A DNA stretch of 64,000 nt from Papilionanthe hookeriana x Papilionanthe teres (GCA_022702705.1 CM040434.1:60815022-60879021), one strand, 5' to 3'; numbered from the stretch's first letter, positions 1 through 11,939 are shown. Numbers and translations: made by a program. The notes: generated from the letters alone by a model not told the origin.

Positions 1-427
1 CATTCACTATGTTGTTCCTAACCCTCTTAGCTAAGGGCCTAAGGGTTAAGATCCATCCATATGACTTACCTACATGAGTCAGGAAATCAAGCTAGGTATG
101 AATGGTTTTAGGATTTGGAATGTGTGTGAAAGTGTAATGTGTGCAGGTCAACCCTCAACAGACCAGGCCACCCAGGGTAGTCCTAAGGCCAAAGAGTCTT
201 ATAGGGTACTCATCTTTTAAACCTCCACATTTGATCTTAACCCTCCAAGTGAATTAGGGGTTTACAATCAGGCATGTGGGGTTTGCAGGAAGTTAAGAGG
301 TGTTTAAATTTCTAAATGGTGGGTGTCATCTCTAATCTTCTAGGATAGTCAAAGGGAAAGCCTAAGGCTAGATCCTAAGTACTAAGGAGAGAGAAGAGAA
401 AAGACCTCATCAAAAATGAGGTCAACA
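1..427 (-). mobile_element. Terminal part of a Tat/Ogre-family LTR, cut by the window edge
   Basis: The stretch aligns with the right-hand ends of three other LTR copies in this window (33,890-34,334, 51,870-52,314 and 54,315-54,752). It ends in the same terminal hairpin (403-423) followed by AACA, which read on the minus strand is the LTR start TGTT. It is more diverged from the three others than they are from one another. The rest of the LTR lies left of the window, so solo LTR and full element cannot be told apart. It abuts Athila internal sequence from base 428. Confidence 0.85.
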
Positions 428-435
428 ACGCACAG

Positions 436-549
436 ATGAGATTTTCCAGGGGAGACACTAGTGCTGTATTTCCTACTTACCCTTAGTACACTCCATACCA
501 GCCTGAAGAACCAGATGATGGTGGAGCTCCTGCAGATGATGATTGGTAG
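436..549 (+). pseudogene. C-terminal tail of an Athila-type internal ORF (remnant)
   Basis: A plus-strand frame of 38 codons ends in an acidic, proline-rich tail (PEEPDDGGAPADDDW then TAG at 547-549). It carries one in-frame TAG at 484-486, which a C-to-T change from CAG (Gln) would explain. Position supports its origin: it lies about 1.3 kb upstream of the PPT and LTR of the same plus-strand element, where the last ORF of an Athila element ends. The upstream part is missing because the Tat LTR sits at 427. I do not recognise a domain, so whether this ends pol or an extra 3' ORF is open. Confidence 0.4.
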
Positions 550-980
550 TTTATGTAGTTTTATTTTCATTTTATTTTGAATTTGTATTTTGTATATGTG
601 ATGTGCCTGAGACTCTCTCTGATTGGTATCTATGATGTAATTTGTATTTGGTTATTCTTATAGCAGACTTTATGTTGAAATGTGATGTATGTGATGTGAT
701 AGTGGAGTTTGCATGTGGTTTAGTAATCTGTGATAGTAGCAGTTGGATGTTAATATTGTGTGCATAGTTTTTTATATTTTTAAATTTCTTCTCTTGCAAA
801 TTTCTAACCCATATTTGTGTACAGAAATGCTCTTAATTATTTCAGGTCTACTGTTCTAATTTATGAAGGAAAACCTGGCTAAACTCAAAGGTATGAAAAG
901 CCCAACATATTAAGGTATGAGTTATATATGTTTATATCTTTTCTTTCTTCCCATGTTAATTGTATTAATATTCAAAAATT
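550..980 (+). other. Non-coding 3' internal region of plus-strand Athila element A
   Basis: AT-rich sequence between the ORF tail and the first polypurine motif. I see no coding frame or structured repeat in it. It is assigned to the element only by its position between the ORF end and the PPT. Confidence 0.5.
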
Positions 981-1000
981 TAAGTTTGGGGGTGGGAAAG
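981..1000 (+). promoter_or_regulatory. Internal polypurine tract-like motif
   Basis: The motif TAAGTTTGGGGGTGGGAAAG resembles the real PPT at 1,852-1,884 but lies about 0.9 kb before the LTR. Element B has an equivalent motif at a similar distance (18,027-18,045). In plant Ty3/gypsy elements a second G-rich tract downstream of the last ORF is common. Whether it primes plus-strand DNA here is inference. Confidence 0.5.
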
Positions 1001-1851
1001 AATTAACTATTAATTATTCTCATTTAAAAGTATTTTCAAAATTATTAAAATGATTTCCTGTGATAGAACTCAATTTCAGATAACTGTATTTTGATTTTAT
1101 TTAAGTAATTTGTGAAATTGAATGAAAGTATTTAGTAATGAAAAGTAATTTTGTAGGCTAAGATATTTGGTATAAGAGAATAGGACAATGGCCAACTATT
1201 CAAAGTACAAAAACTGTATGTTTAGAGTATGAAGAATCCTAAAACTTTATGTGAAAGGAAAGGATTGTGATTCTGTGATGAATCAATAATAAGCTAAAGA
1301 AAAGCCTATAAGGTAAAGGATTGTGGTGAGTATCAAATTTAGGGTGAGAAGGGTGAAGTTCAAAATTATTAAAGGCTATCTAGATACAGTAATCCTCACT
1401 TGAAAAAGCAAAAAAGCAAAAGAAAATAAAAAAAAAGAAAAGAAAGTAGAAAAGAAGAAAAGAAAAGAAAGAAAAATTAGGAGAAGCTTGAGAAGATGTA
1501 TAGTAAAAAATTAGCTTCACTTGGACCTACCTAAAGGGAAGAACATAATTACTTTCCTGAACTTTTATGTATAGATTATCATCTTTAATATTAGTATTCT
1601 CATAAACTTCTTCTCATGTAATCCATTTAAGTGCCTTAATAGGATAATCTACAGTCATTTTTGAAATAAATAGAAGGCTAGAACTCTTAGACTTGATTAC
1701 TAGATAGTCTTACACCTACAAAATTTACTTGAATTATTTAAAGTTCTTTCTGAGAATATTACTATTGTACTTATCTAAGTCAAAATTATGGTATTTTAGA
1801 AAGAAAGTTCATTGCTGTGGATCATTATTTTATGTATTAACTAAAATTATT
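1001..1851 (+). other. Athila 3' UTR with purine-rich tract
   Basis: No coding frame is seen. An A/G-only tract (about 1,403-1,480) lies in the middle. The part at about 1,530-1,770 is clearly homologous to a segment found misplaced inside the protease of element B (19,819-20,051). Similar T-rich tracts in the minus-strand elements (15,060-15,110 and 17,515-17,605) are the same feature seen on the other strand. Confidence 0.65.
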
Positions 1852-1884
1852 TGAGGACAAGTAATAGTTAAATTTGGGGGATCT
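1852..1884 (+). promoter_or_regulatory. Polypurine tract of Athila element A
   Basis: A TGAGGACAAGTAATAGTTAA-type lead is followed by ATTTGGGGGATCT directly before the LTR start TGATCC. The same lead plus TTTGGGGG occurs at 11,905-11,939 and, on the minus strand, at 14,649-14,683 and 17,103-17,137. This is the conserved plant Ty3/gypsy signal for priming the plus DNA strand. Confidence 0.85.
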
Positions 1885-3462
1885 TGATCCACTGAAAAAT
1901 TTGATAGCTTTTTACTATCCATTTCATACCTATTTTTGATGATATTGCACTTTAAGGATAGGTATTTTTTATGATTTAATGCAGGTACAATGATTTTAGG
2001 CCTTTGGAGCAAAAGGAAGCTAAAAGGAGCAAATTTGGAGCAAAATGGGGCAAAAGTGCATTTTATTGAACTAGCGTTCAACGGCAATGTCACTAAAGCC
2101 GGACCGTGCTAATTTACGGAGACTTTGGACTCAAAAGGTGGAAAATAGCGTCGGATGGTGCCCTATCCTATGCTGGACCGAGCCCTATCTTGAATTCAAA
2201 CTAGATTCAATGTATTTGGCCGGATTTTGGAGGGTTGCTTGAATAAACTCTTGGGAAATCAGTTATGGCCGGATTTAAATTACTTTGAAGCCAAATTTGA
2301 GAGGGGGAAAGAGTTTAGAGTGTAGAGAGAGTGAAGAGTGAGTGCCTTTTCATTTTATTCATGAAATCTAGGTTTTGTGTGTTCTCTTAATAGGAGGATA
2401 AGGAAAGTAAGAAATTTCTTCTTCCTTACTTATCTAAAGAGAAAATTGTGTGTTGTTGTGAAGAAAGAAGAGGAGTCAAAGGAATTCCTTGAGATTCGCT
2501 TGGGGAAGAGTTTAAGATAAGTAGTCTTTTCCTTACTCGGTTTGTATGACGTTGCTTTGATATATAAAATCTATGTTTTGACATCTGTTCCTCATGTGTC
2601 TTGAGTAGATTTTTTTTTCTTCCTCATTTTCATGTGATGTGTTGATGTTGTGATATGGAAATGATGTGTCAATTTAATATGGAAAATTTGTGATGAACTT
2701 TTCACTTTGAACTTCATTTACTTTTAATCTGGTCAATTAAGTTGTTAATACTTGTTGGGAAACTTATGTTCTGAAAGGATTATGAATTCCACAACAAATA
2801 TGGAGGTCACATTCAATGTCCATGAATGAGTGGCGTAGTTCATGGGGGTTGACTGCAAATAAATAGGGAAATATACTTTGATGGACGTAGAATTGGAGAT
2901 TTCAGAGTGACAAGCTAAAATCCTCACTTTGGTCCTAGGGTTTGGAAACCAATGCGGGAGTTAGCCTTCAAGGGAAGGGAAGTGGGAGCTCTTGAGTAAG
3001 AGCGAGTATCCTCCCAATTTAATCACAGATTTGAGGACTAAACTTAGGATTAGCCAATGTTCTTTATGTGCTTGGGAAAGGGTAAAGAATAGGAATGCTC
3101 CTATTTGGCACAATACATTTGCATCACTGATCTATGTCAGAAAAATCATCATTTTATAATTGGAGAGGAGGAAGATTCTTTCTTACAACTGAACTTTGTT
3201 ATAACTTTAGTCTTGTGTTAGTTTAACTTGATAGAAGGTTAGAACGTACTTTGGTAGAAGAAGTAACTACAACTGTTTGTCTTTATTTTAAGAATTGAAT
3301 TGACTTGCAATTGTGGTGTGATTCGAGAAATGATTTTTGTGCTACGCTATAAAATTAATTGCCTCCCTGTGGGATTGATATCCAGGACTCTACTAGAGTC
3401 CTGTATTACTTGAGCAATAGGTATACTTGTGTTTAATTGTGTGACTTAATAGAAAAAAAAAT

Positions 3463-3463
<1 letters not shown>
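1885..3463 (+). mobile_element. Athila LTR D, main part
   Basis: The LTR starts with TG directly after a PPT and aligns along its length with LTR C (57,190-59,080). Shared landmarks include a TAGCCAATGTTCTTTATG-like block and the block CTGTATTACTTGAGCAATA near the 3' end. The LINE and solo LTR E interrupt it after a TA-rich stretch. Its last 44 bases are at 11,567-11,610. Small reading frames in it are chance. Confidence 0.8.

Positions 3464-3504
<41 letters not shown>
3464..3504. repeat. (AT)n microsatellite at the LINE 3' junction
   Basis: About twenty AT dinucleotides lie exactly where the LINE's poly(A) tail would be on the minus strand. A shorter AT run (9,284-9,300) sits at the other end of the LINE. 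The target was therefore probably an AT-rich part of LTR D, and the target duplication is hidden in these runs. Confidence 0.85.
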
Positions 3505-3506
<2 letters not shown>

Positions 3507-3603
3507 CAGCGAAAAGGAAACCATTCATTAATAAGAAAAGATTAGGTACATCTAATGAAAGGGAGATGAAGAGAGTCCCCCAAAAGTAACTCGCCTTAAA
3601 GGC

Positions 3604-6600
3604 TTAGCAGGGCAAAAAGGAAAAGATTACACTACGGTTGGAGGCGTAAGTCTTTGCTAACCAATTTGCGGTGTTGATTCCCTTCTCTATGAATGTGAGA
3701 CCATTCGATGTTAAGATGTAGTGATAATAGTAAAATTTTTCCGTGTAAATAAACCGCATTCCATGTGGGAGTGAATTCACCCAACATCATCTTTATAACT
3801 TGTTGACAATCGCATTCAATCCAAATCGTTTTTTATTTAAGGTCTGTAGTTGTTTTAATGGCCCGTAGAACGAAGCATACATCTCAGCCTTCCGTGGCGT
3901 AAGAGGAGAATAAAGGAGATTGAAAGAACCAAAGCAATTTCCCAACATGATTCCCGCACACAAGCACCAATCCCGAAGAAGCAGCAGAGGTGAAGCTTCC
4001 ATCCACATTAATTTTAATCCAAGGTCCGTGAAGGCGAGTACCCAGTGCACTAAGGAGACTTTTTGAGTAGGGGTTGAAGAGTTAGCAGCAGATTTGCTGA
4101 TAAAATTGAAACAGTTGGCCACAACTGTTTTAGGGGGGCAAGGTTTATCCTCAAACTTGGCCTGATATCTAGCCACCCATACAAACCAGTTGATAACAAG
4201 AGGAACACAACCCCATTTCTGATTTTTCCAATCATTCCAGCAAGTATCAATGGTGACCCAATGATGTCTTTGATGCAATAGATTTAATAGATGTAACACA
4301 TCCTCCCAATGCCGTAAGGTAAAAGGGCATCGAAGGAATAGATGATCCAAAGTTTCTTCCTCGCATTTACATAGCCAACATCTTGAAGTCGTTCTTAATC
4401 CTTTTAGTTCGAGAATATCATCTAATGGGAGAAATCATGTGCTAATCTCCAATTAAAGAAGGACATGGAAGGAGAGATTTTTGGAGACCAAATAAAAGTG
4501 CCCCACCTATTAACGATCCGGATATCGAATGAATTATGAATAAAATTATTCACTGATTGTGATGGGGGTGTTTAATCAAAAGTTTATCAGGTTTGCCAGG
4601 GACAATGGGGATGGCCAAAACTTGTTGTACAATCTCTTCATCAACCACTTCTTTCAGTGCCTCTACATTCCAATTGTCCTGCAGCCAGAATTCAGAAATC
4701 TTAAGCTGATAGTTAGTATCAGGTAAGGTTGAAAGAGGACCATCAGGGAGCCAGCTATCCATCCGAAACCGATTTGTCCAAGACTAACCTCCCGAAGACA
4801 GATAAGCCTTATTAAGCAAATTCTCTCGACCTTTAACAAACTTTTCCAATGCTTTGAGTCACCAATTTTGGGTTGAACTAGATCAGGATGCACCCTTTTA
4901 CAGTATTTTTCTTTAAGGAACTGAGCCCATATCGTATCCTATTATCCAAACTTAAACCATTGTTTACAGTAGAAAAGCTGATTCATTTGCTGAAAACTTT
5001 TAAAACCCAGTCCCCCAGCTATGGTAGGTTTGCAAAGCTTATTCCACACAGCCCAATGGGGTTGTTTATACTGGCCCTCCCACAAAAATTTGTTAAACAT
5101 GGACTCCAACATTTTTTGGGTACTTCTCTTCATTCTCACCATTTGCATTGTATATAAAGGGAAGGTAGATAGAAAGCTTTTTAATAAGGTTAATCTGCCC
5201 CCATTTGAAAGAAAGCTGTTAGTCCAACAGTTTATAGTGGAAGAAATCTTATTAATCACATCATCATATTGAGTTTGCTTCTTCCTGCCTTTAATCAATT
5301 GCACACCCAAGTACTTAAAAGGTAAACCAACTGAGTTGAATCCAGTGGTAGCTTTAATCCAGTTATGATGTTTATAGTTCTTCCCTGCCAGGAATTGGCA
5401 TTTCTGCTTGTTTAGTTCCAGCCCAGAGACTTGAGAGAAATGATCCAAACAATGCATAGTTTTTCTAATGGCAAGTTTGTTGCCATTAGTAAATAGAATA
5501 ATGTCATCAGCATAAGCCAAATGGCTAATGACCTGGGCAGAACTATGTTTGTAACAAAGGTGGTGAGCATTACCCTGAGCTGAATTAAGAAGTCTAAATA
5601 GATAATCAAATGCCAATATAAAAATTGTAGGGGACAAAGGGTCACCTTGTTTAATACCCCTACCAGCAGAAAAGAAGCCCTGGCTCTCCCCATTAACCAA
5701 CACACTATAAAAAGAGCTGGATAGCCACTTTTAGATAAGGTTGCAGAAGGAAGGGTCGAAGCCTCTAGCCTCGAGAACCGCATCAATGAAGGACCAGCTG
5801 ATAGAGTCATATGCTTTTTCGAGATCAAGTTTCGGAATCAGATTATGTCCTCTACATGGTTTATCCAAATCCGAAGTAATTCTCGTGCTAAAAGACAATT
5901 ATCGGCAATATTTCTTCCCCGTACAAATGCGATCAGTTAAGCACCGATAAGTTTGTCTAAATGAGGTTGTATTCTACTAACCAAAATCTTACTAATAATT
6001 TTAGTAAAAGTGTTAGTAAGACAAATAGGTTCGAAATCAGTCCAAGAGGACTTCTTTTATTCTTTAGGGATAAAAACAATACAAGATGCAAGAAAATATC
6101 CGGGTAACTCAACACCGCAGAAAAAAGCTTGGACAAGATGGCGAGAGATCAGCACCAACAATATCCCAAGCTTTTAAGTAGAAGGTGGCACTAAAACCTT
6201 CCGGCCTCATAGCCTTGTTCCCATCAATACTTTTTAGAGCCGATAAAATTTCATTCACATCCGGTAAAAGAGTTAGTCGAAGTCGAGAAGCATAAACATT
6301 GTCGGTGTTGAACACATCGTGTAAGAACAAAGAGGGGTTAGTAGACCGAGCGACCATTTGAGTATGAAAATACTTCACCGCACTTTGAGAAATGAGATTA
6401 GGATCATTAATTCTTCTACCATCGGGATCTTTAATGCCGAGAATAGCTTTTATTTGCCTTCTGTATTTAATCATAGCATGGAAGAATTTTGTATTTCTAT
6501 CACCAAAAATTTTTTTGTTAATGGAGGCTTTCTGCTGCAAGAACATCTCCTCTCTATCCAAAGCTTGAGTCAACTGATTCTGAGCATTTATCAACTCTTG

Positions 6601-7523
6601 GCCATTATCACCTCCCAGATCCTGAATAGCTTCAAGGAATTGGACTTTGTTATCAGCCTCCCTGACCTGTTGAAATATATTTCTAAAGCTTTGCTTATTC
6701 CATTGTCTTAGATGATATGCCACATTCTTTTGTAACCTCCAAAGCTTTATAAGAGCATTAGTATCAGAAGCAATTGGATTAATCCAACAAGCCTTTACCA
6801 CCTCAAGAAAGGAAGGATGATCAGTCCAAACATTTAAAAATCTGAAAGGGGAAGAGCTTGTTCTTGGGAAAAAGGATATCTTAATTAATAGGGGGGAATG
6901 ATCAGAGGTAGATCTGTGCAAATGATGAACTTGGGTAATAGGAAAGGAATGCATCCAACAGTCATTAACAAGGATTCTATCTATTCTCTCCAGCAGATTT
7001 CCTCTCTTCCAGGTAAAAGGAGTGCCAAGGAAACCCAGATCAAAAAGCCCAGCTTTAGTAATATTTTGAGAGAAACTCAAGCATGGTTTGGAGATCGGGA
7101 GTTCCGCCCCCATCTTCTCACTAGGATCACTAATGCAATTAAAATCACCCCCCACCAACCAGCATGTGTGAGCTTGGCTGAGACAAAGAAGGGCATCCGA
7201 AAGAGCAATTCTATCTTGATGAGTGCATCCAGCATAAACAAAGTAGCAAAACCAAAGAATTGTTCCAAATCAAAATGCAAGTGAAGAAATTGATAGTTAT
7301 CAGCAATCACCTTACAATTTAGTTCTTTCCTGGTAAAGACCCAAATCTTGTTACTGCAGTTTCTAAAACAATTAAATCCAGGAAATTGTTTTGTGTGTTT
7401 GGAAATATTCTTCTGCACCAAAGGTTCTAATATGGCAAAAATCCATAACTTGTTGGTCCTGATTAAGTGTTTGATTCTGTTAAGGGTACCGGGACTAGCA
7501 ATACCCCTAACATTCCAGAGCAC
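3604..7523 (-). pseudogene. L1 LINE ORF2: endonuclease, reverse transcriptase, RNase H (frameshifted)
   Basis: ORF2 of a LINE nicks the target DNA and copies the RNA in place. Visible in order on the minus strand: the AP-endonuclease start (LWNVRGIASPGTLNRIKHL at 7,520 downwards) and its later motifs GGDFNCI (near 7,150) and STSDHSPLL (near 6,900). Next come RT motifs QGDPLSPTIF and AYADDIILF (about 5,650-5,490) and a zf-RVT-like DHLFLRCPFTLRHW block (near 4,340). Last are RNase H motifs: NVDGS near 3,995, AEMYA near 3,880, ECDCQ near 3,810 and HREGINTANWLAK near 3,680. The stop is TAA at 3,604-3,606. The frame shifts repeatedly, for example between endonuclease halves and within RNase H. It is inactive, but the catalytic motifs are still readable. 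Confidence 0.8.
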
Positions 7524-7548
7524 AACAAGTTAATCATGATGTAATGCC

Positions 7549-9073
7549 TTACCAGTCCCTAGTAAGTCTAGGGGGTGGCAGAAGAAACTTCCAATCCAAT
7601 GACATTTGATCGAGATAAATTTCGAGTTCTAAAGCATCCTTTCTTTTTCTTCTACTTTTTTGTCGAATCCACTCCTCCTCTTTTTTATTTGCCAAATCGG
7701 CCAATATGGGTTGTGCTAACCGATTATCCGGATCGAGATTAGGTGGAGTGATAAAGGTACCCCTAACATCGTAGCTCGTAGTGTAATTCTTCATCTTCAA
7801 TTCGAACCCCTTCAGTGTAACTAGTTCCATCCCATTGGATCTAACCGGTGAGGAAGATAAGAAACCTCTCTTGGCGGAACCGTGTTGAATCCCGATTTCA
7901 TCGCAGTCTCCTTAGTATTCAATTGTATTTGTTGGGCTTGCTCTTCAACTTCCTGAGAGATGCCATTATCAATCACTTGATCTTCCAGTTGTCTTGGCAC
8001 AGGAAAATGAGACTCCAATTGTCCTTTTAGACTGGATTATGCACCATCTCCCTGAACATCTTTGAGTTCTATCTCCTGTTCAGCTACTCTTCTATTCTCA
8101 GGTATGATATTATTTACAAATTGTAAGGGCAAATTCTGACTTGATTGAGGTAGAATCTTATCAACCTGGCTTGTTTCAACATGAGGACAGTGTGGATTGG
8201 GACAGCAATAGGACTTCCTTGAGGAACAAACTCCTTATTACTTTTAGTGGCAGCATTATAAGGCCTTAATTCAGGGTGGATTTTAAAACACTGTTCCATA
8301 ATGTGCCTAAAAATGTGACAATGTTTACAATACAAGGGTTTGTATTCAAGCACAATAGGCTGCCAATACCCACAGTTGGCAGTCCCTAGCCAAACACCAT
8401 CAATATAGGGGAGAGTAATATCCCTTTCAACTAAGAATCTGGTTTTAGAGATTCTAGTAATATTAGCAGAAGGTATATCAAGCTTCGAGGGGTCGACCCA
8501 TGGAGTCTGCAATGTCATAGATAATCTTATGATTAATAAATGGAAGTTTCAGGTCGGGCATGCTAAACCAAACAGGAACAATAGGTGGTTCTTTGGAAGG
8601 ATCAAAATCCAATGTCCATTTCAATAATTTCATAGGTTTTCCATCTATCATAATCACCTTTTTAGAGAACACTTGGGCATAATCATCTTCTCTAGTTAGT
8701 TGGAGCATAATGTGCCTCGTCGTCAAATACTCCAATTTTCCAACTTCCCACAAGTTTAAAATCATCAACAGACCTTTCTCAAAATGTCAAGCTTTGGATG
8801 GCCGAATTGAAACTTACCCACTAAAGTAAATTTATAAGGCTCGGATAATTTGTCCAACTCCTCTTCGATGAAAATAAGTGCCAGCTTCCTCGCTTTCTTT
8901 GTACATTTCCTTATGAACTCACATTCAGCCTTTCCAGCTGTAGCATCATGGTATAACTGAGGAAATACCAGTTTGTCCCCCAAAGTAGAGCCACCCTCTC
9001 TTCTAACTGTAACCTCAGCAAAAGTTCCTTTACCCATAAAGTTAGGATCCGCCTTAGTAAGCTCCTCAGCCAT
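7549..9073 (-). pseudogene. L1 LINE ORF1: nucleic-acid-binding gag-like protein (frameshifted)
   Basis: LINE ORF1 binds the element RNA and forms the ribonucleoprotein particle. The start is the ATG at 9,071-9,073 (MAEELTKADPNF), which follows a GC-rich leader. The first two pieces (9,073-8,765 and 8,768-8,478) read as the DUF4283-type domain of plant L1 ORF1, including a LTREDDYAQVFSKKVIMIDG block. The third piece (to 8,114) has a zinc-knuckle-like CKHCHIFRHIMEQC. A basic KSRRKRKD tail follows near 7,650. At least three frameshifts separate the pieces, so no intact product is possible. It ends just ahead of ORF2. Confidence 0.75.
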
Positions 9074-9296
9074 CCCAATGGAACAGTAAAAGTCTCCAGA
9101 AATTCAAAAATTCCCAAAACCCGGGAAAGATTAAAAGCCTTATCCAAGACAAACCAACATCAGAGAATAGCTCAGCAACAAGCCACCACCACCTTTGAAC
9201 CGCCGCCGCCGTCAGGAAGGTCACCACTTCCATAGAAACCCTAGCAGAGTACTAGGGAAGTTCCCAGCCGCCATTTTTTATATCTATTATATATAT

Positions 9297-9301
9297 ATAT
9301 C
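9297..9301. repeat. Target-site duplication ATATC, left copy
   Basis: ATATC directly precedes solo LTR E, and the identical ATATC follows it at 11,567-11,571. Removing E and one copy restores the continuity of LTR D, matching LTR C at 59,030-59,050. Confidence 0.85.
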
Positions 9302-11566
9302 TGACCCGACCCGCAATAACGCAGTAATATTCGCTTCCAAAAGATGGCCAAAAACTTGACCCAATTTATAAATAGCGGCTAGTGTATAAAATCAAAATGT
9401 TGTAAAATTTTAGAAAATATTTTACACACTAGGGGTACTACGCAAGTATATGTATCGTTTCAGGTAATATAGGGTTTTCTTTTATAACCCCAGTATCGAT
9501 CCCACAGAGAAGCGAGGTAAGCAATCCTTTAGGCTAATTCTAGTCTATTTCTATAAGGCCTAAATTTGGAATTTCAATTAAAATGTTTTTTAATAACTAA
9601 TCCTAAATTAAATTCTTAAATTAAAAGATAACTTATGGAAAAATTGGTTTGGAGAAATTCGAGTATTAAAAATTACCTTTCTCTTGCAATTACATAGATA
9701 ATGTGTAAGAAAGATATGCTTAGAATTAATGTAGTAGTGCCAAATAGAAGCATTCCTATTCTTTACCCTTTGGTCCAGGCATAAAGAATATTGGCTAATC
9801 TATAGATCGGTTTCAGATGTTTTATTAGTAGAATGGGTTAATCTGAGCTCACACTACTAGATGTCCAAGGGTGGCTATGGTCGACCCTACCAGTGACCCA
9901 TTCCCTTTCTATAGATCAAATTATTAGAATTTAGTCTGTCACTCTAAAAACTAATCAATTCTGCGCCTAATAAATAATATCTCCCTATTTATTTGCACTT
10001 CACCTTGAATAACCCACACAAGGCCTTCGACTACCCAAGGATTCATGTGATATCTACTAGTTAAGAATTCAACTCCTTCTAGGTCTCAGAATTCTTCAAC
10101 AGGTTTTAACAATACAAGTGATCAATTTGTAAAGTAAATGAAGATCCAGTATGAATATCATCACCATAATTTAATAAGAGAATATCTAAGCAAATCTCAA
10201 TTTCTAAACATGCATCTATTTCATTACAAAATAAAAGTAAATGAAAATAATGGCATAAGAAGTAAAAGAATTGATAGAACTATATAATAAATTAAGTGTC
10301 AACAAGGATCTTATTTCATTAGTATTCTATTATATTTATGCAATTATCTGTCACCTAGAAGCATCTAATAGATAACTCTATCATAAAAATGATTTTCCTA
10401 CTCATGCCACTACTTCATATTAAAAGAAAGAGTAAAGGAAATCACTTACGAAACATGGATAATTCACGATAGAAAACTTTGTTTAAAACAAAGAAAATCC
10501 ACTAGAAAGTGTTTACAACAATTATAAGAGAATGAAGAACACAATACTTAGTTTTATCCTTCTGAAAGAAAGAAGAAAATCTCTCCACTAAAGTTTCCCA
10601 CTGATCCATGCGACACTCGTACATCCCTTACATAAATATCTCAAAATCCCTCACCAATCTCTCCATAAGATGTAAAAATCTACATCTTCATAACTCTAAA
10701 TGACTAAAATGACTAAGGGGGCAGAAAGAGACTATAAGGTGTGATTTTCTCTGAAGGAGTGGCCTCCTATTTATAGGCTTCAAGGGTTGCCTCAAGGCAC
10801 CTCTTCAAAATGTGTCCATGTTCAATGAATCTTCTGGAAACCAACTCTGGCGCCTAGGCGCCGGGATCTGGCACCTAGGCGCCGGACTCCGTGCCCGAAC
10901 AGTCGCACCCCTTCACTTTGGGTCGCATCTCTTCGTGATTTAAACTGCTCCAATGTGACTAGATTCATTCTATCACATGTCCTATATATTAGAAAAAACT
11001 TCCAGGCTTCTAGAAGGTTTAGAAACTACTTAACACCATCAAAATAACTCCCAAAGTCATCAAAAATCCATCTAATAACCGTTTCTGGATGATTATGGCG
11101 CCTAGGCCTTGATTCTGGCGCCTAGGCGCCGTTTTCTCGTAGTCACTGGCGCCTGGGCGTCGGGTTTGGTTCCTAGTTGCCACCCTGTGTGCAGCTCCAC
11201 TGTTTTGCTTCGTTTGGCTCCGTTTCAACTCCGCTTCGCCCCATTTCGGTTGCGTTGTGATCCTAACATCTTCACCTACAAGATAGACATAAAAAAACCT
11301 TTCTCAAAAGTATAATTTCATCTAAAAACATGTGATATTAAGCATAGAAAGACATATCAATATGTGTTAAGTTAGAATTTTCTTCTTTGCTTGCTTTTGG
11401 CTCAAAATTGCATAGTTTTTGCTTCATTTTAACTAAAATCATATTTTTATACTTGAAGACAAAAATATGCAAAATTACTTCCTTTATAGTGTAATATCAT
11501 TAAAAATGTCCATAAAATGAACAAGAAATCTATACTAAAAATATGTACTTTTTTTTTATTGGATCA
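9302..11566 (-). mobile_element. Solo Athila-type LTR E
   Basis: Both ends are the expected TG...CA (TGACCCG at the left, TTGGATCA at the right). A perfect 5-bp target duplication flanks it and there is no internal domain, which defines a solo LTR left by LTR-LTR recombination. It aligns in the minus direction with the LTRs of element B: both share the GCAAGTATATGTATCG-like block and the GATCGATCCCA-like block near the 3' end, and both carry a decayed primer-site-like GGCCAAAAACTTGAC inside that end. At 2,265 bp it is the longest Athila LTR here. The promoter sits somewhere within but I cannot place it. Confidence 0.85.
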
Positions 11567-11610
11567 ATATCTGAGTTCATAAATTTTGGCAAATTTAAAA
11601 AGTCGCACCA
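11567..11610 (+). mobile_element. Last 44 bases of Athila LTR D
   Basis: The segment ATATCTGAGTTCATAAA through AGTCGCACCA matches the 3' end of LTR C (59,035-59,080). It shows that LTR D resumes here after the L1 and solo LTR E. A PBS should follow, but a 3' UTR follows instead. Confidence 0.75.
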
Positions 11611-11904
11611 TTATTCTTATTTCAAAATGTATTGGTTAAATTGGTATAGATAAGGTGCTCAACTTCTATTTTTATACTTTCTATGAATCTTTAGTTTCAC
11701 AAGTTTCAATAACTTTTGAAGTAAATAGAAAATCGGGATTTCTAAGTTGAATATGAGATATTCTTACACTCTAGTCCTAGGTTGATTTGCTAGAATTTCT
11801 CTTATGTTACACTATAATATATCTTAGATGAAATTATAGGAAACTCTATTGAAACTCACAACCACATTTTAACATATTTTGTTTTTAAATTTATAGTGTT
11901 ACTT
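11611..11904 (+). other. Athila 3' UTR fragment
   Basis: No coding frame. It aligns with the reverse complement of 14,690-14,990, the 3' UTR of element G, through shared words such as TATTGGTTAAATTGG and TAGTCCTAGGTTGATTTGCTAG. It joins LTR D directly to the PPT of LTR F, so most of an internal region is missing here. Confidence 0.7.
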
Positions 11905-11939
11905 GAGGACAAGTAACAGTTAAGTTTGGGGGACTTTAA
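11905..11939 (+). promoter_or_regulatory. Polypurine tract before Athila LTR F
   Basis: GAGGACAAGTAACAGTTAAG followed by TTTGGGGGACTTTAA lies directly before the LTR start TGAACC. This is nearly identical to the PPT of element G on the other strand (14,649-14,683). Confidence 0.85.

Larger units (their letters stand above)
3505..9288 (-). mobile_element. L1-type LINE with RNase H, nearly full length
   Basis: Read on the minus strand it has a short GC-rich leader (9,075-9,285), ORF1 with a DUF4283-like region and zinc knuckle, and ORF2 with endonuclease, RT, zf-RVT-like and RNase H regions. The 3' end carries a GGTTTCCTTTTCGCTGAAA motif that I recognise from plant L1 tails. Its length of about 5.8 kb suits a complete plant L1. 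It is dead: both ORFs carry several frameshifts. It lies in LTR D and is older than or contemporary with solo LTR E, which sits right beside it. Confidence 0.85.

Noticed and set aside
6898..7284. Plus-strand 128-codon open frame
   Set aside because: It lies antisense to the LINE endonuclease, whose motifs are clear on the minus strand.
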